Below are positions 8,992 through 20,403 of a DNA stretch of 64,000 bases, piece after piece; the first letter of the stretch is position 1, and every line of letters begins with the position of its first letter. The notes under the pieces are model-generated. The model worked only from the letters and a program-made list of their open reading frames with translations, was not told where the DNA came from and searched no databases. The DNA is from Hermatobates lingyangjiaoensis (taxonomy: Eukaryota > Arthropoda > Insecta > Hemiptera > Hermatobatidae). The DNA is taken from the NCBI GenBank assembly GCA_026182355.1, contig JAPFBL010000589.1, positions 62,001 through 126,000 on the forward strand. The letters are read 5' to 3'. The translations under genes and the position numbers were made by a program.

Positions 8992-11254
8992 CAATATATG
9001 TATATATACCAGTAACACCTAAGATATGTATATGAGACAAAATGCCGTAGGGAAAAAATCAAAATGAAGAAAAATAAGCACTGAGGCCTTCTAAATATAT
9101 ATATATATACTTTAAAAACAGAAGAAAACAGAAATGACTACTGAACACTAACACAATGTCATTATTTCAACTATTTTAACGGTCGTCCTTAGAAGACGAT
9201 GAGATTTGATGAGAAGAAGGCGCTCAGTTGAACAGCTTCTGAGAATATGTTGAGCAAAAGTGAACGAAGTACTAGAAATAGCTAACTAGGACGAAGATGC
9301 TAAAAAGAAAATAAAAAACAAAATAAAAGTATTCTAATAGAAAAAAAGTGTTTTAATCTAATTTAGAAAATTAATAAAAAATAGCATCTAAATTAAAATG
9401 CATCGATGTTAATTATGTAAGAAATACATATAGAAAAGTATATAAAATTAATTAATTTAATAATAGTTATATACTTAAAAGTAATTACCACTTAATGGAA
9501 TAATATAAATGCAGAAATAAAAAAATAGTAATTGACATGTAAAATCAAAAGGTAAAAACAGGTGAGGAAACTAGTAAATAAGGAAAGAGAAGATAAATAC
9601 AGGAAATGAAGGCAGGAAGTCGGCAACAAACGATGAAAAGCGGTCAATGCCCCAGAGACAAGCAATAGTATGAAACGGTTCAACGAACTAAATAAACTAA
9701 TTTCACAGAAAGGAAATATATACAAGAGATCAAAGAAAAACTCACTGCTGCATATATTTTGACTGTGACGTCATCAGGAAGAAAGACGCGAGTTGTTTCG
9801 AATCTATGTGGGACCCAGATCAAGTTGCATTTATGTGGCTCACATTATGCTTAAATATAGCATTGAATAGTGAATGGACTGTTTGTATCGTCATCTAAAG
9901 TAATTATGGAATCTTATTAACTTCTTTATTTTGACGGAGAGTACTCTATATAAATATGAAATAATAAGGTATTGTTTTCTTGACCACAGTTTTAAGAAGA
10001 AAAATAAACACTTTTTCTTCTTCTTGGAGTTTGGTCAGGATTAATATACGGGATCTATCTTTTCGCCAACGTTTCGTATTTATTTTAAGACATCCTCAGG
10101 GCTATAAACTAACAAAAAACAATGGACATTTGCCCTATCTGTTTTGATATTAGAACGTGTGCCCAGCCTTTCGGCCATATCACGTATAATAGCAACTCAG
10201 ATTGATGCCTTTTAACGTGAAAGCTCTTTCGCCGCATCTCGGGAGCACCAAGCTCTAGCCGAAGATAGGGCTATCATAGCCTCCGAGATACGCCCGAGGT
10301 GGACCACGCGGAGGCGAGCTTCCACGACGCTACATCACTAAGTCAAAAGGGGAAAAAACACAACATAAAGCACAAAAGTACTTGTTCAAAAAGAAAACAC
10401 TTTATAGCAAAAACATAAACAAAATCATACACTTCTTCTTCAGGCTGGCCATCCGGTGGCTTCCAGTCCTGGGCTCCTTCTCATTTTCTTTATCATATCG
10501 ATATATTTAAGAAAGGCATCCCTGTGGCTTGTAAGGGCAGTTCTGTAGGTAGCCTCTACAAACTCTCCCGTCCTCATCTCGTAATCAAACCTTGCTCTGG
10601 CATATCTGGGGCAATATACGGAATCTATCTTTTCGCCAACGTTTCGTATTTATTTTAAGACATCCTCAGGGCTATAAACTAATAAAAAATAATGGACATT
10701 TGCCATATCTACTTTACAATCATCATAACAAATTCAAACTGAGTAAGTTTTTTTGAATTTTTTCTGATGATTGTAAAGTAGATATGAGAAATGTCCATAG
10801 TTTTTTATTAGTTTATAGCCCTGAGGATGTCTTAAAATAAAGACGAAACGTTGGCGAAAAGATGATTCCGTATATTAACCCTGACCAAATTCCAAGAAGA
10901 AGAAAAAGTGTTTATTGTTAAATATGAAATATATATTATTAATTATGTAATCATTATGAGCAGAAAATGGCTTCTGGGTGGGTATTGAACTCAGGATCTA
11001 CTTGTTCAGAGGCAAGCTTATTGCCTCTAGGCTACACTGGTCCCTAAAACTAAGAGAAGAAGCAAACTACAGTAAAACAGTAAGAATTTTCAGTTTTGTT
11101 TTGATGAACTACTACGTCTAAATTTGATACAGCTGTGAAAAGTATAATGTATATTTAAAATAATAAAATTTATTGTAATTTAACCAGAATAAATCAGCCA
11201 TCAGACAGACATAATATTTAAACCGATAGAAAACATGAAAAGACGACAGGACAG

Positions 11255-11520
11255 AGATGACTTAAGTTGCAAAAAAAAAACAGATAAAAAACAATGGGTA
11301 GGAAATTTAGGCATGCATTGGTATGCCATGATTCTGGAAGACAGGTTTAGCAGATGATGCAGCCATTGCAAAACCGGTCGGACGACTCCACCAGTGATAG
11401 ACAAGGTATGACGGTTTATAATAATATCGTAATTTAACAAGTATTGAAGATGAAATATGATTTATGAATGCTCTAGGAGAAGCAAACAATTTTATTTTTT
11501 GCCTAAAAATCAAAAGTTGG
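11255..11520 (+). mobile_element. PLE terminus, family 8 (decayed hammerhead)
   Basis: Around 11355-11400 the plus strand reads AGATGATGCAG, a GCAG..TTGC stem, AAAACCGGTCGGAC (palindrome ACCGGT, then C), and further on ACAAGGTATGACGG. The last motif is also found at 49.15 and 58.1 kb. The CTGANGA core is altered to CAGATGA and GAAA to AAAA. Confidence 0.5.
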
Positions 11521-12134
11521 ATTGATTTAAAATACATCTAGAAAGAATACAAGAGACAAAAACACTTGGCGCTGTTAGGAGGAAATTGGTTGTAGCATGT
11601 GATTTAGCGAGAGGCAAGATTGATGCTCTTCTGCCAGCAGCCAGATCAACTCCCAATCTAATTCTGCGGAATTGTTTGATTTAAATCAATCCATCTTCAG
11701 CCAGGCTTTTGCAAACACACCACTTTTCAATCCTACATATTTACTTATGATTAATGATAACTTATTAAACTTAACTGAAAATGTTTCAAGTTAGATTGAA
11801 AATAGTTGATACATAATTCAGTACAGATTAATAAAGCAAAATTACTGTCAGTATCTAAGAAATTTAGGTGCTATTATAGTATGCTACCTACCTTGGATTT
11901 TCTACTAAAGTATGATATCTAGCACCCATTATTGTATCTACCGTAAATAATACACAGTTAGTAGGGATAGATTTATTCAAAATGATTCACTAAGTGATAA
12001 TTAGTAAATTTATTCACTAATCTTTATAAATAAAATAATGATTTTGTCTGTACATTGCTTAGAACTGACTCATTTCAAGTTTTCTTTACGTTTCATACAT
12101 TGGAGAAACCGAATCCACCCTTAGAAAAATTTCT

Positions 12135-12178
12135 GTCGGTTTGTCGGTTTGTCGGTTTGTCGGTTTGTCTGTTTGTCC
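12135..12178. repeat. 8-bp tandem repeat (GTCGGTTT)
   Basis: About five units of an 8-bp repeat drifting to GTCTGTTT at the end. It precedes a larger tandem duplication inside the probable Helitron. Confidence 0.8.
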
Positions 12179-12186
12179 GCAAAACT

Positions 12187-12470
12187 TTGTCACAGGTAAA
12201 CTCAGCTACCATAAGACATATAAAGCTGAAACTTTTACAGTAGATTTGGGTAGGTCTAACTTAAAATATAGGCTATGAATTGATTGGAAATTCAACGTAG
12301 AAGTGAAGTTATGGACGTTTAACGCAAAAATGTTTGTCACAAGTAAACTCAGCCACCATAAGACATAGCGAGCTGAGACATTGACACTGGATTTGCGTGT
12401 GCCTAACTTAAAATATGAGCTCTAAATAGATTATTAATTCAGTACAGAAGCGAAGTTATGGGGCTTTTAG
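12187..12470 (+). repeat. diverged 145-bp tandem duplication
   Basis: Two copies start TTTGTCACAGGTAAACTCAG (12187) and TTTGTCACAAGTAAACTCAG (12332). Both go on to CCATAAGACATA and end GAAGTTATGG. It lies directly upstream of the Helitron helicase relic, so it is probably part of that element. Confidence 0.7.
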
Positions 12471-12639
12471 CTGTATTTTCCTAACTTCACAGACAAGTTT
12501 GTTTTGAAAATACACAGGTGTGGCAAGTAGGTATTGTTAGTTGATTTTAATTTCAATTGAGCATATCAATATATTGCGTATTTGACATCATTGAAATGGT
12601 GTTTCGCAGAGTTAAGGATGTACTTTCTATTGAGAATAA

Positions 12640-13295
12640 ATGTTTTGTAAACGAGCAATTCTCAGCCCTTAATATGAACAGGCATAAGAAATCAACAAAC
12701 AAGTTCTTACGCTATATGAAGCCGAGGAAAGAACTTACAAGTCAGTAAAGAGATTGGATTAGTGATGAAGAAGCAGTTCATTATCTAATGGAATTTCTTG
12801 ACTCTGAATTTATTTCTCCTGGACTGCCTGCTCATGAGTAAAAACTTAAAGTAGGAGCACCAATGATACAGCAATTTATATCAGTAACAAATTTCATGTT
12901 ACGAAACATGAGTGACCCAAAAACTGTGCAACGGGACAAGACTCTGAGTTCGTGCTCTACACAGATATGCCATAGAGGCGGACATAATAACTGGATGTGG
13001 TATTGGGGAGTCTGTGTGTATACCATGCATACCATTGATTCCGAGCCACTGTCTGTTTCCATTCAAATGACTGCAAGGTCCCCTCAGAGTCTATTTCGCA
13101 ATGACGTTAACTAAGTCGCAAAGGGAGACTTTATCTAACGCAGGAATTCAAGTTAGCGAAACCAAGTTTTTCTCACATGGTCAACTGTAGTTTACTTGCT
13201 CAATAGTCAGAGGTTTCAACTGATTGTTCTTCCATGAACCTGAAGGACAGACAGCTAATGTAGTGTATACAGAGGCATTTGTTTAACACTGTACT
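12640..13295 (+). pseudogene. Helitron helicase C-terminal relic
   Basis: Recognised by pieces in several frames. From about 12712: ILYEAEERTYKSV, then SDEEAVHYLMEFLDSE, then SPGLPAHE-stop-KLKVGAP (about 12770-12860), then MLRNMSDPKTVQ. From about 13094 in another frame: FAMTLTKSQRETLSNAGI, then FFSHGQL, a stop, then CSIVRGFN and EPEGQTANVVYTEAF ending near 13290. These match the order of late helicase motifs in Helitron Rep/Hel proteins (FLNS..GLPPH..LKVGAP..LRN; FAMTINKSQGQT; HGQLYVALSRV). At least three stops and two frameshifts make it inactive. The Helitron 3' hairpin lies 130 bp downstream, as expected for the family. Confidence 0.85.
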
Positions 13296-13394
13296 AATAA
13301 TGGTGTTTTCTACTATTCTATAATTTCTAATTATAGTATTAGTATAATACTATAATTGATATTTTGGAATACCAAGTATAAAAAAATTTTTGAT

Positions 13395-13422
13395 TCCGTC
13401 AAAGACGGGTACATTTGCTAGT
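13395..13422 (+). mobile_element. Helitron 3' terminus
   Basis: A short hairpin (CCGTC AAA GACGG) followed by GTACATTTG and the terminal CTAG at 13418-13421, then T at 13422. This is the canonical Helitron 3' end (hairpin, then CTRR, inserted before T), lying in phase with the upstream helicase relic. Confidence 0.85.
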
Positions 13423-13539
13423 TCATTATAAAAAAGTAATACAAATTATTCAAAGCATAATCAAAATTTAAAAAAATTAAAGAAGTAACTTATACAATAT
13501 ATATTGTCAAAAGTAATTCTATAATAGCTTGTATTATAC

Positions 13540-13735
13540 ATACAATATTATATATATATTTTTTCGTACGATGTATATTACGTTACGATGTATCCTAATA
13601 TTATATATTATAGTATAGTATATATTATAGTATATACTATAGTGTAACAGTATATACATATAGTATACACACTATAGTATAGTATATAATGTATTATAGT
13701 ATATATTATAGTATTATATAGTATATTATATTACA
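13540..13735. repeat. AT-rich imperfect repeat of TATAGTATA type
   Basis: Repeated TATAGTATA and ATATTATAGT units with many self-complementary stretches. No coding or element signal. Confidence 0.8.
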
Positions 13736-13739
13736 TCGT

Positions 13740-14876
13740 TCAAGAAAGCTAGAAATATACCATAGTGTTTTCTCATAATTTTCCAACAGTAGTGGTCTAA
13801 ATGAGATTGCAAATTCTGTTGAGGTACTCTTCTTTTCTTTTTCAGTATGCTAATTGTGTTTACACATGTTGATTTTTTTAAATAAATGCATTGAAAGGAT
13901 ATTTTTTCTTCTTCTTAGCATACTTATGGTGAATGTTGCGTTTTTTACTAAAAATTGGCATTGTTTGTTGGTATCTATCGATAACAAAGTCGAAGGTAGG
14001 ACCGAAATTTAAGCACCTCAGTGGTTTAGTCGTAAAAGTTGATTTCTTTGTTTCAAGAGATGTCGAGTTGATTCTCTTAATTCATTATTGTTTGGGTGGT
14101 CTAGAAGAAAAATAGAGTTGGTAGAAATAGAATTTTGGTGGCTTGTTTTCTATCTAATGCTCTTCTGGCCTATTATTTCACTATTTTTAGGAGTAGTTCA
14201 AATATTTTTCGTAACTTGAACCATTCGTTACTGTTTATCGGATTCACTGTTTCACTGCACTCCAGTTAGTCGCCGTCATGTTCTATTATTACTACCTCGA
14301 ATAGTAGTTCGAATACTCTCGGTAACCTAAGCCATCTTACTCTGTCTTTTTATCGGCTTCACTGTTTCCCCTTTTATCTATTACTAGGCTACGCGTGACC
14401 CTTCGTGTCACTCAGAAATTATAACAATAGTTATTGAAATAAATTCACTGAACATGATTCACAAGGATAATTCTAATTGTTGTTTCTTGTTATTAAGGCA
14501 TGGAAACAGATTCTTATATGACCCAAGCTTTTGATATAGTATTCTTAACATGATTCAAGATATATACACAGTAAGTATATTTAGCTTACTTTAAAATAAA
14601 AATCATTTAAAAGTAAAAAAAAATAATTTATTTTATCATATAAGTAAACAAAACATCAATTCAAGTTATATAGACAATGAAATATATTTAATACAAACAA
14701 AACCTGTAAACTGAAATATTCAATTTATTTACCTAACATAAAATAACATTAATGGAGGAAATGTGTCTTTATAATATTACCTTAGAACATTCGTATTTTA
14801 TCTAACAGTTGTGTTCAAGTTTGTTTCTAAATTTTCATTTTTAACCTCTAATGTAGTAGTTTATTATATATATGTT
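13740..14876. other. AT-rich DNA with a diverged direct repeat
   Basis: No gene seen. A segment near 14189-14255 (AGTAGTTCAAATA, then TTATCGGATTCACTGTTTC) recurs near 14298-14370 and more weakly near 15978-16050. These are old repeat relics of unknown family. Confidence 0.45.
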
Positions 14877-15174
14877 ATTGTAGGGTAAAAATCTAATGAA
14901 ATGGTCTCCACATATAAAACTTTTAATGATATAAACAACGCGTTTCGAACACGTAGTGTTCTTCCTCAGGCATTAACTAAAAAAATACAATGATACCAGA
15001 GAGTTATCTATAGTACAAAGTAAATAAGTACAATCAAGTAAACAAGTACTCTCTGGTGTCATTGTATTTTTTAGTTAATGCCTGAGGAAGAACACTACGT
15101 GTTCGAAACGCGTTGTTTATATCATTAAAAGTTTTATATGTGGAGACCATTTCATTAGATTTTTACCCTACAAT
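14877..15174. mobile_element. PLE fold-back with ACGCGT-type hammerhead-like motifs
   Basis: Nearly perfect inverted repeat: left arm 14877-15004, right arm 15048-15174, 43-bp loop. Each arm has CTGAGGA, a GAACAC/GTGTTC stem II, and GAAA followed by the palindrome ACGCGT. On the plus strand CTGAGGA is at 15082-15088 and GAAA at 15105-15108. Stem I pairing is weak here. A short (TA) run sits just left of the left arm, but no microsatellite borders the right arm. Related diverged ends occur at 22.9, 58.2-58.5 and 61.3 kb. Confidence 0.8.
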
Positions 15175-15225
15175 GAGTAAATACCACATAATAACTGATT
15201 GCACTACATTAGAATATATATGTTA

Positions 15226-15480
15226 CATTTATTTATAATAGATTTGCAGTACTGTCATCAGGGAGCACGCAAGCCTCTGGGCTACTATTGCTCCATGCCT
15301 TTATTTTATTACCAGTGTATATATTTCGCAAAGTTTAAATTAATTTTTGTTTTGTTACATTTATATATAATACATTTTCACTACTGTATTCGACGAGCGC
15401 GCAAGCGACTGGCTACCCTGGATTCCACGGCTTTACTTCATTACCATTGTTTATATTATTCAAATTTTAAATTCAAAAAT
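15226..15480 (+). repeat. diverged tandem duplication of about 130 bp
   Basis: Two units start TTACATTTAT(T/A)TATAATA, share a GC-rich GAGC(A/G)CGCAAGC core and end AAATTTTAAATT or AAGTTTAAATT. Sequence between the markers has diverged. Element type not recognised. Confidence 0.6.
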
Positions 15481-15559
15481 ATTTTTACTCATTTATTTTT
15501 AAAAAATCAATGTTTATGTAAAAACAAACAAAAAAACAAACGTACGAACTTTATATATA

Positions 15560-16550
15560 GAGATTAGGAGCTCATCGACCAACGACCAACGAATACATAG
15601 TGCACGTTGAAACTAGTAGTTTTTGTCTAGAGGCCTTCTACTGCTTGATTACTGTGCTACTATAACTTGGATTGTCATGTAAGATTCTATTCATGTAGGA
15701 TATTAAGTTCGCCTGTACAGTAAGAAATCACATTCGTGCTTATATGGTCTTACTGTTCATAGTTTTGTGTAGTGCAAACTTTTTTTAGTCAGGAGTTGGA
15801 AAAAAAATACTCAGTACATGGTGTAATTGTTGATTGAGTTTGAAGAAGACTGGTGGCTGGATTGAAAGCTTGTACAAGGTTTCGATGAGTATTGTGGCTA
15901 AGTTGAACCTTCTTATTGCATTTATGATTTCTCTGTATCCCTGCTAAGTACAGTGCATGTTATATTACTAATACCAAGAATATTAGTTAAAATACTTCAG
16001 ATAGCCTAAAATATCTTGCGCTGTTTGTCTTTTTATCTGTCATACTGTTTTTCTGTATTCCTTCCATATGCAGTACTGGTTTATATCAGGAATTTAGAAA
16101 GTAAAAAAAGTGTACAAACATAGAAATGGGTATAGCAGTTAAAAACAAGTTGACTCCCTAAGGAATATAAAGCGATCTACTATAACAAAGTTTGTTTGAT
16201 TACTGACCCTAATATATTAGAAACTCTATCAGAATTAACAGTGATTGCCAATCGCATTAAGCTTTTTGAAGAACTAAAGAAAGGAGTTGTCTATAATAAA
16301 TTCAATATGGCAAAAACAAAGGGTGCAATAAAGAAAACCAACAATATGAGATTCATTCTGGCTGAAGAGTCTCGGGGCTGCATTCAAACAAATGTTTGTT
16401 GTAATTACTTCTGTAGTGAGGCTGCTAATATACTTGTTTAGTAAAGCTGCTTTATTTTGTTGTACATGAGGATTAATGAAAGATATTTATATGAAAGATA
16501 ACGCTATTCCTGACTGTTACAAAGATCAATGTAAATAAATCATCATTTAC
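15560..16550. other. AT-rich DNA, no gene supported
   Basis: An 81-codon open frame at 16196-16441 has no recognisable domain and no context. The rest shows no repeat structure beyond the weak echo of the 14.2 kb repeat. Confidence 0.35.
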
Positions 16551-16552
16551 TC

Positions 16553-16757
16553 CTGAGGTGGGCAAACCACGGCCTGTTGGTCTTTTCAATCCTGCGCGTT
16601 GGTTTTTTCAGTCCGGCCCGCTGGTCTTTTCAATCCAGTCTGTTGGTTTTTTTCAGTTTGGCTCTTTGCTCTTTTCAATCCGGCTCCCTGGTCTTTTCAA
16701 TCCTGTCTGTTAGTTTTTTTTTCAGTCCGGCCCGTTGGTTTTTTTTCAGAGTTTAGA
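16553..16757 (+). mobile_element. hAT-type MITE remnant with internal tandem
   Basis: Begins CCTGAGGTGGGCAAACCACG, the usual type of hAT terminal repeat. Then come about six imperfect units alternating TTGGTCTTTTCAATCC and GTTTTTTTCAGTCCGGC. The opposite terminus is missing, and a SINE fragment follows directly. Confidence 0.6.
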
Positions 16758-16759
16758 GG

Positions 16760-16831
16760 GCTAGGTGGGCATTGAACCCTTGACTACCAGCCCAGAGGAG
16801 AGTACGTTAAGCACTAACCTAACCTAGCCCT
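16760..16831 (-). repeat. SINE head fragment
   Basis: On the minus strand it has the A-box-like TAGGTTAGTGCTTAACG and the B-box-like GGTTCAATGCCC of the window's SINE family. It is truncated after the tRNA-like head. Confidence 0.65.
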
Positions 16832-16834
16832 TAG

Positions 16835-17930
16835 GTACCATCTTACTTATAAAAAATGTAAATAACAAAGAAAAAGATTTTTTTTTAACTTTTCATTTTT
16901 GGTAAAAGCTGTAGAAACTTTTATCAATAAAATACTAAAATTAGTGCATATAGTACCTTATAGTACCTCAATTTAAGTTATTTTTGGTGCCATGAAACAA
17001 GATGTGAAAACTGTTGAAAATTCATGAATGCGCTCAAGGCTCTAGCCAAGGTTCAATATGAAGAGATTCTCAGTGACTCGGAAAAGAGAGTATTGTAAAC
17101 AAGCTCTCCGAAAATGAATTTCACAAAGCCATGAAATACCACATTTGCATCGTGACCAAGAGGTGTGAGTTTTCAAGATTATAGAAGGAAAACACCTGAC
17201 TGAACAAAAAAAAAAACTGAGTACTTTTTACGATAGGAAACAACACAAAAAATAAATTTTAAAAAATGCTTAATAAAAGGATGAATAAAAAAAGAAATAT
17301 GAAAAAAATATTTGGTACATGAACCCTTTTCTAAAAATCGAAAAGTGAATTTAAAGATACAAAACTTGTGGTCGTACTAAGGCCATGAAAGAAATTGGCG
17401 TGGAATAAATTTAAAATACCAATATGATTAAGAACATAAAACTATTTTTTTTTTAATTAGTCATATACATTTAAAAGAAAATAATATTGTAAGGAGTTTA
17501 AAATTAAATTGCTCTGTTTTTATATTTCTTACTTGTATTCAAAACGAGGGTAAAATTTAAGAAATAGAGATCCATCGTTCACTACGTTTTCCACATAGCC
17601 TTTTGTGTTTTGTAGTTCAATTTATGATAATTAAATTCTCTTTTATTTTCAGATATTATGTACGGATTACATACTCTTATATGCCTAAAAGTTTTCTCCT
17701 ATTTCATTACATTAGTTTTACAAAGAGATCAAATCCACGTAGTTTTGAAAAGATACTAAAATATCAAGTAGTTGTTGAATCTTGATTTTAAAGAGATGAG
17801 AAAAGTTTGAATATTTGACAGCCTTCATGTCTGTATTAGTCAAACTGTGCTGAGTACTTTAAGCTCTCACATTGGACTATATGATGAGTTCTTATTCAAG
17901 TCAAAATATCATATTCATGCTGAAGGTTTC
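16835..17930. other. AT-rich DNA, no gene seen
   Basis: Homopolymer-rich, no recognisable repeat or coding run. Confidence 0.4.
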
Positions 17931-17934
17931 CGAT

Positions 17935-18030
17935 CACTTTCGAAAGTTAGATCTTCGAAATGATTATTACCTTTCGAAGATGGGTAACGCCCGAAACCTT
18001 TCGGAAATCTCCAGCAGCAGTATACAAGTC
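17935..18030 (+). mobile_element. PLE terminus, family 8 (decayed)
   Basis: CGAAGATGGGTAACGCCCGAAACC followed by TTTCGG and CAGCAGCAGTATAC parallels the intact family-8 motif at 47627-47665 (GAAGATGGGTGACACCCGAAA, then CAGCAGCAGTGTACC). The core and stem III have mutated. Confidence 0.55.
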
Positions 18031-18800
18031 AGAAGGTTTACTCTATTTGTTATATTAAGCTTCCTAATACCCAATGGTAACACTTCAAGTTGTCTATTCA
18101 ATGGAAAACAAATTATCTTATTTTCATGCCAATACGTAGCAATATTTAATTAAATTTAAATAAGCACTGCATTCATTACCCTTGTACTTTTAACCCCTCT
18201 ATAATTAAGACTCAACTTTTGTTCTGATGATTAACACAAAAAATCAACCTCAACTTTACATATATATATATTATTGAAATGTAAAATATATTTCCTTGGG
18301 TTATTCAATTAATATTCCTTCCTAAACTTTGTAACAACTTTAACAAAAACGAGTTCCATTCTGTAAATATATTTATAGCTATCATTCAGCTCACAAAAGA
18401 ATATTGACAATCAAAAACCTTGATTTCAATTTTTTTAACGAAGGTAGTAAAAAGTTTGTTAAGTAAATTTATCCATCAATTAGTTCATATTCTGAGTTTA
18501 TATTTTTAGTTTTAATTGCTACTGTTTTTACTTTAACTTTGATTTTAATGGTATAAATATTTTAAAATGAATAATTTGTGTAACTAAAATGATAAATGTT
18601 TATTTAATTAATTGTTTTTTATTCTCAATATTTATATTTTAAATTATAGAATTTTGCTTGTGTTAGAATAACAATGAGATAACGTAGAAAATGTACATTT
18701 AGTGTTCACTAAAACAGATCTATATACGGGAGGAACACTGAAACATAAAGAGTTGGTTGATTGCAACTCGACAAGTTAACTTATAAGCAGTGTTTGGTGA
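18030..18800. other. AT-rich DNA, no gene seen
   Basis: No repeat or coding signal was recognised. Confidence 0.35.
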
Positions 18801-18969
18801 AAGGCTCAAACCTGATTAAGTCAGTTGCGCTCATGGCTCTGTCCATTCATAGTTCTCACTGCATTTTGCCATGTTCATAATAAATGGAATCCAACGCACC
18901 CAATGATAAAAGGTCCGAGTTTATTAATGCCTGTGAGATATTGCAAATGCAAAACAAAAAAGACGTTAG

Positions 18970-19078
18970 AGAGTGAAAGAGAGAGTCAAATAGAGAGGAG
19001 AGAGAGAGAAAGAGTGAGAGAGAGAGTGAAAGAGAGAGTGAGAGAGAGTAAGATTGAGAGTGAAAGAGAGAGTGAGAT
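18970..19078. repeat. (GA)n-rich purine tract
   Basis: Interrupted AG/GAGT repeats. The translation (ERESQIE type) is low complexity and not a protein. Confidence 0.9.
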
Positions 19079-19084
19079 TCACAA

Positions 19085-19175
19085 TAATCAAGTTAAAATC
19101 ACTTTGGTTTTCGACTCCGACGAAGATCGCTTGTGCGGTTGAAAGACATTAGTCTTTCAAATTTAGACACTAAAC
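19085..19175 (+). mobile_element. PLE terminus, family 3
   Basis: Carries GACTCCGACGAAGATCGC, TTGTGCGGTTGAAAG and ATTAGTC at 19112-19157. Stem I GACT/AGTC is retained, with small changes in the core (CCGACGA) and stem III. Confidence 0.55.
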
Positions 19176-19289
19176 ATTTCAAAAAGTATAGTCAACTATT
19201 ACGGAGGGATGAGAGTCAAGGATAGATAAAGAAATAAAAGCAAAATAAATTATAACAAATGAAAACAAAAACTATTAGCACGTTTGAGT

Positions 19290-19454
19290 GTTTCTTCAAG
19301 ACCACTGGCCAGTCGTGGTCTGTTTGCGAAACGACTCTTTTCTATCCTCCTGATGACGAGTCCATCGAAATATAGTGAGTTTCTGTTTCATTTCTGTGTA
19401 TTCTTTGTGCCAATGTAGTTCATTTAGTTCGTGGAATCGTTTCGTTTAATTGGT
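19290..19454 (+). mobile_element. PLE terminus, family-1-like
   Basis: The hammerhead-like motif at 19343-19382 has CTGATGA at 19350-19356 and GAAA at 19367-19370, then palindromic ATAT. It runs into (TA)n at 19453-19500. Confidence 0.65.
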
Positions 19455-19500
<46 letters not shown>

Positions 19501-19503
<3 letters not shown>

Positions 19504-20089
19504 ATTTGATGGCAGATTCTGAATTCACGACTTTCTTACTTATAGGTTCTATTTTCCTTCCAATTTTCTTTTGAGAAGGCGATAATTGCGAAAGCAAACT
19601 AACAAACGACATTCAGAAGGCTGGAAATAACCACTTCACTGGGGATAACTATATTTAATTAAACACTACACTAGATTAAACTAAGGTAACAAGCTTTCGG
19701 CCCCATGGGTCATCATCAGGTTCTTAAACTACTTATATTAACTAAATATACATATTACTGACTACTTTGGCATTTAAACGCAAAAGTAGTCAGTAATATG
19801 TATATTTAGTTAATATAAGTAGTTTAAGAACCTGATGATGACCCATGGGGCCGAAAGCTTGTTACCTTAGTTTAATCTAGTGTAGTGTTTAATTAAATAT
19901 AGTTATCCCCAGTGAAGTAGTTATTTCCAGCCTTTTAATGTCGTATGCTAGTTTGCTTTCGCAATTATCGCCTTCTCAAAAGAAAATTGTAAGGAAAAAT
20001 AGAAGCTATAAGTAAAAAAGTCGTGAATGCAGAATCTGCCATCAAATTCAATAATATATGCTTGAAAGAGGACTTGCTGCCGAAATACA

Positions 20090-20093
<4 letters not shown>
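19501..20093. mobile_element. PLE fold-back, family 6, with N-terminal coding ends
   Basis: Long inverted repeat, left arm 19501-19768, right arm 19783-20093, 14-bp loop. Each arm, read outward, has a hammerhead, an untranslated leader, an ATG and the first codons of a PLE protein. The right arm starts at ATG 19938 (MSYASLLSQLSPSQKK) and ends at LKEDLLPKYTN, where (TA)n takes over. The left arm stops earlier, at AIKF, also directly in (TA)n at 19453-19500. The arms are otherwise nearly identical. The right-arm frame carries one stop. Confidence 0.85.
19829..19866 (+). ncRNA. hammerhead-like ribozyme motif, family 6
   Basis: Stem I AAC, CTGATGA at 19832-19838, stem II with CCC/GGG, GAAA at 19853-19856, palindromic AGCT, T, then GTT completing stem I. 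Its mirror lies in the left arm. Confidence 0.7.

Positions 20094-20137
<44 letters not shown>
20094..20137. repeat. (TA)n tract shared by two PLE insertions
   Basis: Directly follows the N-terminal PLE fragment and precedes the family-9 fold-back. Confidence 0.95.
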
Positions 20138-20140
<3 letters not shown>

Positions 20141-20147
20141 ATATGTT

Positions 20148-20381
20148 ATTTTTTTGAGGGTTGAGGTCTAATAATTTGAAACTAGTTCTTTTGCCGACAT
20201 TTCAACATATATTTATGTCATCTTCAGGACTACAACATGATTTACAACAAATCATGTTGTAGACCTGAAGATAACTTAAATATATGTCGAAACGTCGGGA
20301 AAAGGACTAGTTTCAAATCATTAGACCTCAACCCTCAAAAAATTACATCATATAAATATTGGGTGAAGAAAATAAAACATG
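20148..20381. mobile_element. PLE fold-back, family 9
   Basis: Left arm 20148-20241, right arm 20251-20341, with a 40-bp extension on the right to (TA)n at 20382-20403. The plus motif has CTGAAGA at 20265-20271, GAAA at 20289-20292 and palindromic ACGT, then C. The left-arm copy, read on the minus strand, has a clean ACATA/TATGT stem II and a GTC/GGC stem I. Confidence 0.75.
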
Positions 20382-20403
20382 ATATATATATATATATATA
20401 TAT

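Larger units (their letters stand above)
4813..11254. repeat. giant palindrome with 2.8-kb arms
   Basis: The left arm (4813-7621) reappears reverse-complemented as the right arm (8465-11254). This was checked by reading at the outer edge (CTGTCCTGTCGTC), the SINE, the coding-like fragment, a GC-rich block, the low-complexity block and the PLE end. Differences are few, for example one base missing in the left arm near 5541 and different (TA)n lengths near 7080 and 8960. The spacer (7622-8464) holds most of a PLE protein. The copy is recent, or an assembly product. Confidence 0.9.

Noticed and set aside
16196..16441. 81-codon frame
   Set aside because: Lys/Asn-rich, no recognised motif, no neighbouring element. 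Not enough to call a gene.
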